37,495 bases of DNA, taken from contig JAFZKK010000157.1 of NCBI GenBank assembly GCA_017551905.1, positions 1 through 37,495 on the forward strand, in the 5' to 3' direction. The notes beneath the pieces were generated by a model. It ran no database searches and was not told the DNA's origin. It was given only the letters and a program-made list of their open reading frames with translations. Shown piece after piece: positions 17,396 through 24,965 of this stretch; within the stretch, counting starts at the first letter, position 1, and each line of letters begins with the position of its first letter. Both the position numbers and the translations under genes were made by a program. The DNA comes from Salinivirgaceae bacterium. GTDB lineage: Bacteria > Bacteroidota > Bacteroidia > Bacteroidales > SZUA-534.

Positions 17396-18556
17396 TTAAT
17401 CCAATTTTCTGTTCTGTACTCTTTCCATTATCTCGCTTATAAACACCTGTTGTTCAGCGGTTAGCGACGATTCACCGTTTTGCGTCTCATAAAATTCGGC
17501 AAACAGCTCCACCGGCGTTTTATTTTTGCCATCGTCCTTGTTCACCACAATGCTATTATTTGTCTGTGTGCGCTTATTGTCATAGTTTAACTCCATAATA
17601 TTATGATAGATAGAGCGCAGTTTGCCGATGGCATCCGGAATGTCATTCTCGTCGGTTAGCGTCACGCGGACGAAACTCTCGCGCAATTCAGGCTTGCTTT
17701 CGTAGTATTGAAGCGATGTCAGCTCGTTGTATGTGCCTCGCAAATCAACCCAATTGCGCAATGGCGAAGTGGGTATAAAACTAAACTCAACACCGCCATT
17801 CGCATTCATATTGGCAATGGTTATTGTTTTGCAGTCGTTCACTTCGGAAAAGGAATATTTGAGCGGACTGCCGCTATATCTTATTGTCGGTCGCTCGCAA
17901 CTTTGCGGACGGTGCAGATGCCCGAGAGCCACATAATCGAAATCGGCAAAAACCTGTGCGTCAACATTATCCAATCCGCCGACAATTGTTTCCTCCGACT
18001 CGGAACGTTCGGCGTTGGTTACAAACTGATGACAAATGAGCACGTTACGCATTTTTTTGTCAATATTCATTTGGGCAATAGCCAGGCGCATAGCATCGGT
18101 ATAGGTGATAATCTCTTCATTTTCAAAAAAATGACGAACAGCCACCGGCTTGATAAACGGCAGCATATAGAATGCCACCGGACCATCTTTATCGCTGATA
18201 ATCACTGGTTTGACATCGCCTTTATAAACCGGCGACAAGTGAATGTTCTGCCGACGCATTATCTCCGCGCCAAAGGCTATTCGCTCGGGCGAGTCGTGGT
18301 TGCCGCTGATAATGAAAATGTGAGCATCGGATGTTACTGATTCTGTGAGTTTTGTAAGAAACTCGTCGAACAACTGCACCGCTTCGGCCGACGGCACGCT
18401 TTTGTCATAGACATCGCCTGCAATCAGCACTGCGTCAGGCTTTTGCTGCCGCGCAACATTGCAAATCTGCTCAAAAACGTGCCGCTGCTCCTCAATCATC
18501 GAGAAACCATTCACGTTCTTGCCAATGTGTAAATCGGATATATGTAAGAGCTTCAT
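17396..18556 (-). CDS. sbcD: SbcD, nuclease subunit of SbcCD (Mre11-like)
   Basis: 386 residues from ATG 18556 (MKLLHISDLHIGK); the frame extends 19 codons further into repeat-rich intergenic DNA, which I reject as coding. All calcineurin-like phosphoesterase motifs are present: DLHIGK, GDVYDKS, GNHDSPER, CHQF and GHLHRPQ. A C-terminal capping domain follows. The product nicks and trims DNA ends as a heterotetramer with SbcC. It lies 109 bp after polA and 2 bp before sbcC. Confidence 0.96.
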   Translation of the reverse strand: MKLLHISDLHIGKNVNGFSMIEEQRHVFEQICNVARQQKPDAVLIAGDVYDKSVPSAEAVQLFDEFLTKLTESVTSDAHIFIISGNHDSPERIAFGAEIMRRQNIHLSPVYKGDVKPVIISDKDGPVAFYMLPFIKPVAVRHFFENEEIITYTDAMRLAIAQMNIDKKMRNVLICHQFVTNAERSESEETIVGGLDNVDAQVFADFDYVALGHLHRPQSCERPTIRYSGSPLKYSFSEVNDCKTITIANMNANGGVEFSFIPTSPLRNWVDLRGTYNELTSLQYYESKPELRESFVRVTLTDENDIPDAIGKLRSIYHNIMELNYDNKRTQTNNSIVVNKDDGKNKTPVELFAEFYETQNGESSLTAEQQVFISEIMERVQNRKLD

Positions 18557-18660
18557 TATTAAGTAATAATAAGTGATAAGTTTTAAGTTAAAAAGGCATA
18601 AGGCAAAAGGCATAAGGGGTTTTCGTTATCGTCTTTCGTCATCGTCAATGTTATCGTCCT
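18557..18660. repeat. Short-period low-complexity spacer between polA and sbcD
   Basis: On the plus strand a tract built from ggcataaggcaaaaggcata-like heptamers is followed by a gtCATCGt / gttatcgtc-type tract with 6-12 base periodicity. No frame of gene-like composition and no hairpin with T-run is visible. It resembles the slippage-prone spacer at 5622-5692. Confidence 0.55.
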
Positions 18661-18665
18661 CGTTT

Positions 18666-21443
18666 TCAATGCGCATCCAGCCAGTTTTCGCCTATTCCAA
18701 CTTCGGCTGTGAGTGGGATGCTGAGCTGCATTGCGCCTTCCATTTCTTGTTTCACAATGGCTGAAAGTTGCTCGGTTTCGCCTGCGGCAACGTCAAAAAC
18801 AAGCTCATCGTGAACTTGCATAATCATTTTCGATTTCAGACATAACTCTTTCATTTTCCGATAGATGGCAATCATGGCAATCTTTATCACATCGGCGGCT
18901 GTTCCTTGTATCGGCGCATTGATGGCGTTGCGTTCGGCGGCACTGCGCACAAGACTGTTAGCCGATTGTAGGTCAGGCAGATAGCGGCGGCGGTGGCAAA
19001 GAGTCTCGGTGTAGCCGCGGTCGCGTGCGCGCTTGATGCTTTGGTCCATATACTGCTTTACGCCCGGGAAACTCGCAAAATAGCTGTCAATTATCGCTTT
19101 AGCCTCGCCAACCTTGATGCCGGTGTTCTGCGCCAGACCAAACGACGATATGCCATAGATGATACCGAAATTGGCGCTCTTGGCCTTGCGCCGCTGCTCG
19201 CGCGTAACGCTCTCAATCGGTTCGTGGAACAGGCGCGAAGCGGTGGCCGCGTGAATGTCCTGATTGGCGCGGAAAGCCTCAACCAAAGCCGCATCTTGGC
19301 TCAGGTGCGCCATAAGCCGCAGCTCTATCTGCGAATAGTCGGCGGCTAAAATGCAACCTCCGCTTTCGCTTGCCACAAAAGCCTTGCGCACCATACGCCC
19401 AATCTCCTCGCGGACAGGGATGTTCTGCAAATTCGGGTTTGTCGAACTTAACCGGCCTGTAGCTGTAACAGCCTGATTATAAGACGTGTGAATGCGTCCA
19501 GTTTTGGGATTCACAAGTTGCGGCAGCGCCTCAACGTATGTCGATGACAGCTTCTTCAGCTGGCGGAACTCCAGAATCAGCGGCACAATCTCGTGCTTAT
19601 CTTTCAACTTCTCAAGCACATCTTCGGCAGTCGATTGTTGCTTGGTTTTGTCTGGATTTTTGCCATTGATTTCCAGCTTGTTGAACAGCACCTCGCTCAG
19701 TTGTTTAGGCGAAGAAATGTTGAATTCCATTCTGGCGGCAGCGTATATTTTGCGCTCAATGTCAGCAATATTGTCGCGCAACTGCACGGCAAAACTGTTA
19801 AGCGCCGCCGTGTCAATTTTCACGCCCGTGTATTCCATATCCGACAGCACGGGGATTAGCGGTGTTTCGATATTGAAGAACAAATCAATCATGTTGGCAT
19901 TGCGCAACTCCGCTTCCAACAATGGTTTCAGCCGGAAGGTGATGTCGGCGTCCTCGCAGGCGTAGTCGCGCAGCAAGCCAAGCTCAACCGTGCGCATTGT
20001 TGTCTGTGCCGAGCCACGTTTCCCGATAAGTTCCTCGGTTTTTATAGTGCTGTAATCCAGATATTTTTCGGCCAGAATGTCAAGGTTGTGACGCTGCTCG
20101 GGCTGCAGAAGATAGTGAGCTATCATGGTGTCGAACAGATGGCCGGCCACATCAACCCCGTAGTTCTTCAAAACCGAAATATCATATTTCATGTTCTGCC
20201 CTATTTTCATTATTTCGGCATTGGCGAAGAATGGCTTGAACCTATTGACAATTGCTTGAGCTTCAGCCTGATTCGCCGGAACAGGCACAAGCCAGCCGCT
20301 TTTTTCGGCTGTTGTGAACGACATTGCTACCAGTTCGGCATCGTGAATGTCGAGAGAGGTCGTCTCGGTGTCGAAACAAACCTCCTTACAACCAAGCAGA
20401 TACTGCACAAGTTGCTGCTGCTCGTCGGTTGTCTGCGCAATGCGGTAGTCAGGTTTTACGTCTTTTATGGTTTGCAGCTTTGGAGCGACAGGGGCGGCAG
20501 GCGTGTCGCCAAAATCGAACAATGTGCCTTGAAGCGGGTCGGACGAAGATGTTTTAACCCGTGTAGGCGAGGCCTGCACTAATGTCCGGCTTAACATATT
20601 GCGGAATTCCAATTCTGCGAATAGACCTGTCAGTTTTGTTTGGTCTGGCTCTTCGCGCTTAAACTCTTCGGCGTTAAAATCGACGGGAGAGTTAGTGTTT
20701 ATGGTGGCCAGCACCTTCGAAAGGGCTATCTGGTCGCGGAACGACTCCAAATTCTCCTTCTGCTTGCCCTTTATCTTGTCAAGGTTGTCGTAAATTCCCT
20801 CAATGGAGCCGAAATCGGTTATCAGCTTTTCGGCGCTTTTCGGACCCACGCCCGGGCAGCCAGGAATGTTGTCCGACGTGTCGCCCATAAGTCCCAGCAA
20901 ATCAATTATATGGTCGGGAGTGACGGCAAACTTCGCCTTCACACCGGCGGCGTCCCAAATCTCGACATCGCCACCCGAACGGCCCGGCTTGTAAACAAAA
21001 ACATTGTCGCGGACAAGCTGCGCGTAATCTTTGTCGGGCGTCATCATATAAACCGTAAAGCCCTCAGCTGCAGCCTTATGCGCCAATGTGCCGATAATAT
21101 CGTCGGCCTCATACCCCGGCACCTCAACAACAGGAATGCGCAACGCGCCGATTATCTGCTTGATAAGCGGAATGGCCACACGCATATCCTCAGGCATCGC
21201 CTCGCGGTTGGCCTTGTATTCGGCATACATCTCGTGCCTGAAAGTGGGTCCGTGCGGGTCGAAAACCACGCCAATGTGGCTCGGGTTCTCCTTCTGCAAA
21301 ACATCGAGCAAAGTATTGGTGAAGCCGAACACAGCCGAGGTGTTCACGCCCTTTGAGTTGATGCGCGGATTCTTGATAAACGCGTAATATGCGCGGTAAG
21401 TTAAGGCGTATGCGTCGAGTAGGAATAGAGTTTTGTCTGACAT
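18666..21443 (-). CDS. polA: DNA polymerase I
   Basis: 925 residues, full length. The N-terminal 5'-3' exonuclease (FEN) domain has LLDAYALTYRAYYA, the acidic GYEADDIIG and DTSDNIPG motifs. The 3'-5' proofreading domain keeps its DxE (VCFDTETTSLD) and so should be active. The polymerase domain has motif A DYSQIELRLMAHLS, motif B RRKAKSANFGIIYG and motif C QVHDELVFDV. It fills gaps and removes RNA primers. It heads a minus-strand repair cluster with sbcD and sbcC and is divergent from the T9SS protein gene. Confidence 0.97.
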   Translation of the reverse strand: MSDKTLFLLDAYALTYRAYYAFIKNPRINSKGVNTSAVFGFTNTLLDVLQKENPSHIGVVFDPHGPTFRHEMYAEYKANREAMPEDMRVAIPLIKQIIGALRIPVVEVPGYEADDIIGTLAHKAAAEGFTVYMMTPDKDYAQLVRDNVFVYKPGRSGGDVEIWDAAGVKAKFAVTPDHIIDLLGLMGDTSDNIPGCPGVGPKSAEKLITDFGSIEGIYDNLDKIKGKQKENLESFRDQIALSKVLATINTNSPVDFNAEEFKREEPDQTKLTGLFAELEFRNMLSRTLVQASPTRVKTSSSDPLQGTLFDFGDTPAAPVAPKLQTIKDVKPDYRIAQTTDEQQQLVQYLLGCKEVCFDTETTSLDIHDAELVAMSFTTAEKSGWLVPVPANQAEAQAIVNRFKPFFANAEIMKIGQNMKYDISVLKNYGVDVAGHLFDTMIAHYLLQPEQRHNLDILAEKYLDYSTIKTEELIGKRGSAQTTMRTVELGLLRDYACEDADITFRLKPLLEAELRNANMIDLFFNIETPLIPVLSDMEYTGVKIDTAALNSFAVQLRDNIADIERKIYAAARMEFNISSPKQLSEVLFNKLEINGKNPDKTKQQSTAEDVLEKLKDKHEIVPLILEFRQLKKLSSTYVEALPQLVNPKTGRIHTSYNQAVTATGRLSSTNPNLQNIPVREEIGRMVRKAFVASESGGCILAADYSQIELRLMAHLSQDAALVEAFRANQDIHAATASRLFHEPIESVTREQRRKAKSANFGIIYGISSFGLAQNTGIKVGEAKAIIDSYFASFPGVKQYMDQSIKRARDRGYTETLCHRRRYLPDLQSANSLVRSAAERNAINAPIQGTAADVIKIAMIAIYRKMKELCLKSKMIMQVHDELVFDVAAGETEQLSAIVKQEMEGAMQLSIPLTAEVGIGENWLDAH

Positions 21444-21465
21444 AAAAATCGATTTTTAAACCAAG

Positions 21466-21473
21466 CTAAAGTA
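21466..21473 (-). promoter_or_regulatory. Possible -7 box for polA
   Basis: On the minus strand TACTTTAG, one base off TAnnTTTG, 22 bases before the polA start; no clear -33 box. Confidence 0.35.
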
Positions 21474-21571
21474 GGAAAAAAACGATGATGAAAACCTCCA
21501 ATTGTCCTATTTAATTATGTGTTTAGGAATCAGCGCATTGTAGGACTAAAACAAAAAAGCTTTTGATTTCT

Positions 21572-21604
21572 TTTGCTTTTTGTTGAAAAAATGCTTTACT
21601 TTCG
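21572..21604 (+). promoter_or_regulatory. Bacteroidota-type promoter of the T9SS repeat protein
   Basis: TTTG (21572-21575), 21 bp, TACTTTCG (21597-21604; one base off TAnnTTTG). The start codon follows 25 bases downstream, giving a short leader. Confidence 0.65.
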
Positions 21605-21629
21605 CCGTTTTTCTAAAAAATGAATTACT

Positions 21630-24600
21630 ATGAAGAGATTACTATGCTGTGCAGCATTATTGTCAGTCGTCGCTTTTTCAGAAGCGCAAACATTACAGAG
21701 TGATGTTGTGGCAACAGGCGGTGAGTCGAAAACGGTCACGGCTAAAAACACGAAGACCTACACGTTCAACTTTACAATAGGTGAAAATGCTATTGGAACG
21801 TTTGCACTTCGCAAACATACCATTGTCCGTGGTTTCCAACAGGGTTATGACTCAGTTGATTACTATAAAGCACCAACATACGTGTGGGCGGACGACTATA
21901 GTAGTGTTACGGGTACAGCTGTCAGCACTACCAACGCTAATAACAAGTTCGAAAAAACCGTCAATACCACATATATGGTGGTAATACCACCGACTTGTGA
22001 GAATAATGGTCGCGGTCGTTATACCTCGGCAAGTTTCAATAGTAAATTGTTCAAAACACAAGAGGATTCTGTTGAAATAGATGCATTAGGCCACAGTTGG
22101 AATGATGGTGAGATTACAACAGAGCCTACTTGTTCTGCAACGGGCGTTAAGACATACACTTGTACTCGTGACGCTTCTCACAAAACAACAGAGACTATAG
22201 CTATAGACCCAAATGCTCATGCATGGGGCGCTTGGACGGTAACAGATGCGGCTGGCCCGGATAAGACTGGAAAAGAGAAACGTGTTTGCTCTCATAATAA
22301 TGCTCACTTCGAAGAACGCATTATACCTAAGACTACTCACGTTCATAGTCTTGAACATATAGCCGCAAAACCGGCAACATGTACCGAGGATAGTGTGATA
22401 GAGCATTGGCATTGTACAGCAGACCCAGAATACTGCAACCGCTATTTTATCGATGCTAACGCTCAAACAGCGGTAAGCCAAGCGGAACTTGTAGTGCTTA
22501 ACTCTAAAGGACATATATGGGACAATGGTGCTGTAACTACTGCTGCTACATGTGAAACAGAAGGTGTAACAACTTTTACTTGTAAGCGAGACCATAGTCA
22601 TACCAAAACTGAGCCAATTGCCGCTCTTGGTCATAAATGGGATAGAGGCGTGCCCACAACGCCGGCAACTTGCACCGAACCCGGCGTAAAGACTTATACA
22701 TGTCAAAATGACAATAGTCATATACGCACTGAAGCTATTCCGGCCTTTGGCCACGATTATCCAGAATTTGGCGATACAACGCGTCTTGCAACTTGTACTA
22801 TCGATGGTGAGATAAAATTTGTCTGCAAGAATGACCGCAACCATTACTACACTGAGGCTATTCCGGCAATTGGACATGACTATCCGGCAGAGGGTCAAGG
22901 AATAGCAACTGCTGCTACTTGCCTCGACAGTGCATATATGACATATATCTGCCGCAACGATGCATCGCACTGGTATAAAGTGGCAACAGGAGCACCGCTT
23001 GGCCACGATTGGAGCGACACCATTATTACTCCGGCCACTTGCTTAACAGCAGGAGATACGACTATTACATGTAGTCGTGACGCTTCTCATAAGCTGGTTA
23101 AGAAAATCCCCGCATTAGGTCATAATTGGAATGATGGTACTATAATAATTGCAGCCACATGCTCGGCAACAGGAACAAGAGTACGTGTCTGCCTGAACGA
23201 CCTTGAGCATACCGATACTGTTGCTGTGCCAATAAACCCGAATGCTCACGAGTGGGGCGAATGGGAAGACCTTGGAAACGGAAAGATGCAGCGCTTGTGC
23301 GTTCATAATTCTGCTCATAAACAGACAGCAAATGTAATTGCAGCAGACCATGTGCATGTATGGGATACTATAGCAGGTGTGGCACCAACATGTTTGACCG
23401 ACGGTACTATTACTTACTATCATTGCACCTCGTGCAAACATGACTATATTGACGATGGCATAACAGAAGTAAGAGTATATGTAGCACCAGCCATAGGCCA
23501 TAGATGGAATGAAGGTGAGGTTTTAGTGGAAGCTACTTGCGAGACGGCCGGAGAAAAGCATCAGACTTGCTTGAACGACCCGTCGCATACGCAGATTATA
23601 CGTGTGGCTCCGCTCGGACATAAATGGAATGATGGCGAAGTTGCAGTGGCAGCCACTTGCGAGACAGCAGGAGAAATGCTTTACACATGCTTGAATAATG
23701 CCAATCACAAGAGACGCGAGGTTATTGATGCTCTCGGTCATGATTATGACACGACAATTATTGCAGCAACTTGTGTGAAGACGGGTTTGGTGACTATTAA
23801 ATGTAAGCGTGATGCCGCACATAATAAACCAGACAGTATTATTCCTGCTCTTGGCCATGACTGGGGCGAGTGGGAGATTCAGGTGGAAGCTACAGCAACA
23901 AATCCTGGCATAGAGAAACGTATATGCAAGAACGACAACACACATGTCGAAACTCGCACGTATGAGGTTCCTGGCGAGGATGGCACAACTCCAATGCAAG
24001 GTTGGACAACTTATATAGGCACCAATGGCGATGTTAATCTGGAAGAGCAACAAGAAGGCAACTGCGTTCAAATAACTATAGGTGGTGAAAACGGTGAGCC
24101 GGGTTCTGCCGAGTTTGTGTCTCCGATATTGACCGGACTGGAAGGACAATATTACGACCACGACAACCTTGTTCCGATATCAATAACTTTTGATGCAATG
24201 TTCAAACCAACCGGAAGTGATTCAACTACAACCATAGACGTATTAACAGGTTTCGGTTTGGAGAATCAGATTGGTAACCTTCAGATTGTTGATAAGGATG
24301 GTAACCCAATCAATTTCGAGAGCGTGGTTGTTGACTCCAATTGGCATACATACACACTTACTGGCTTCATTGGTCCGGAAGGTGACTCTATTCGTCTGCA
24401 ATTTGTGACCGGTACAACCCTTGGCGAGTTATTGCTTGGAAACATAAGCATATCGATTGACGAGAAGGAAGTGGAGAAATTCTTCGAGTACACTCCGGAT
24501 AGCGGTAACCAAGGTGGAGAAGACAATCCTGGCGGAAACCCAGGTGAGAACCCGGGAGAGAATCCTGGTGAGAACCCAGGAGGAAATCCAGGAGAAGACC

Positions 24601-24863
24601 CGAACAGCATTGCCGAGACTGTCGCCACCGACATACGCGTTTACCCGAACCCTGCAGCAGCGAAATTGTTTGTAGAACTGCCAATGGATAACGCATCAGG
24701 TGTAGTCAAGTGCTTCGATAACACAGGCCGTCTGATAATGGAAGAGGAGTTTGAGAATACCGATAAGGTTGAACTTGATGTGTCAGGTCTGCCTCAGGGC
24801 TCGTATACTCTCAGAATATTGTTAGATGAAACTGTGACAACCAAACAGGTGCTCAAATACTAA
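21630..24863 (+). CDS. Large T9SS-secreted protein with tandem His/Cys repeats
   Basis: 1077 residues. Signal peptide KRLLCCAALLSVVAFSEA (to about 19). After a 130-residue N-terminal domain, about 15 repeats of roughly 38-44 residues run from 154 to about 777; the consensus is GH-x-W ... ATC-x3-G ... TC-x-(N/R)D-x2-H. A beta-rich domain of about 190 residues (carbohydrate-binding or jelly-roll-like by look), a proline/glycine linker (NPGEN repeats, about 966-990) and a type A T9SS sorting domain (about 1000-1077, beginning VYPNPAAAK and ending TTKQVLKY) follow. T9SS cargo crosses the outer membrane and is anchored or released. No catalytic motif is visible; adhesin or metal/ligand-binding roles are inferences. 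Confidence 0.9.
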   Translation: MKRLLCCAALLSVVAFSEAQTLQSDVVATGGESKTVTAKNTKTYTFNFTIGENAIGTFALRKHTIVRGFQQGYDSVDYYKAPTYVWADDYSSVTGTAVSTTNANNKFEKTVNTTYMVVIPPTCENNGRGRYTSASFNSKLFKTQEDSVEIDALGHSWNDGEITTEPTCSATGVKTYTCTRDASHKTTETIAIDPNAHAWGAWTVTDAAGPDKTGKEKRVCSHNNAHFEERIIPKTTHVHSLEHIAAKPATCTEDSVIEHWHCTADPEYCNRYFIDANAQTAVSQAELVVLNSKGHIWDNGAVTTAATCETEGVTTFTCKRDHSHTKTEPIAALGHKWDRGVPTTPATCTEPGVKTYTCQNDNSHIRTEAIPAFGHDYPEFGDTTRLATCTIDGEIKFVCKNDRNHYYTEAIPAIGHDYPAEGQGIATAATCLDSAYMTYICRNDASHWYKVATGAPLGHDWSDTIITPATCLTAGDTTITCSRDASHKLVKKIPALGHNWNDGTIIIAATCSATGTRVRVCLNDLEHTDTVAVPINPNAHEWGEWEDLGNGKMQRLCVHNSAHKQTANVIAADHVHVWDTIAGVAPTCLTDGTITYYHCTSCKHDYIDDGITEVRVYVAPAIGHRWNEGEVLVEATCETAGEKHQTCLNDPSHTQIIRVAPLGHKWNDGEVAVAATCETAGEMLYTCLNNANHKRREVIDALGHDYDTTIIAATCVKTGLVTIKCKRDAAHNKPDSIIPALGHDWGEWEIQVEATATNPGIEKRICKNDNTHVETRTYEVPGEDGTTPMQGWTTYIGTNGDVNLEEQQEGNCVQITIGGENGEPGSAEFVSPILTGLEGQYYDHDNLVPISITFDAMFKPTGSDSTTTIDVLTGFGLENQIGNLQIVDKDGNPINFESVVVDSNWHTYTLTGFIGPEGDSIRLQFVTGTTLGELLLGNISISIDEKEVEKFFEYTPDSGNQGGEDNPGGNPGENPGENPGENPGGNPGEDPNSIAETVATDIRVYPNPAAAKLFVELPMDNASGVVKCFDNTGRLIMEEEFENTDKVELDVSGLPQGSYTLRILLDETVTTKQVLKY
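22089..23960 (+). repeat. About 15 His/Cys repeat units in the T9SS protein
   Basis: Units of about 115-130 bp, each coding GHxW and most coding two Cys and a trailing His spaced C-x5-H. Related repeats in Firmicutes surface proteins often carry CxxC at that place. Two longer, divergent units (HAWGAW, HEWGEW) recur, suggesting a higher-order duplication of a block of several units. Confidence 0.8.
24524..24600 (+). repeat. Proline/glycine linker repeats (12-bp units)
   Basis: NPGx tandem tetrapeptides (NPGG, NPGE), a flexible spacer before the T9SS domain. Confidence 0.85.
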
Positions 24864-24886
24864 TTCAGCATCTGATAACATAAAAA

Positions 24887-24927
24887 ACAGGGCTTTCGGT
24901 AATATGCCGGAAGCCCTGTTTTTTTGT
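24887..24927 (+). terminator. Terminator between the T9SS gene and the convergent ligase gene
   Basis: aacagggctttcgg / ccggaagccctgtt, 14-bp arms with one G-T pair, 7-base loop, flanked by A-run and T7; works on both strands. Confidence 0.9.
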
Positions 24928-24965
24928 CAAACTTAAATTGAAATGTAAATAATGGAAATTGGAAT

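Noticed and set aside
22086..24161. Antisense open frames across the His/Cys repeats
   Set aside because: Shadow of the strongly periodic plus-strand gene; rich in Cys and Ser with no family resemblance.
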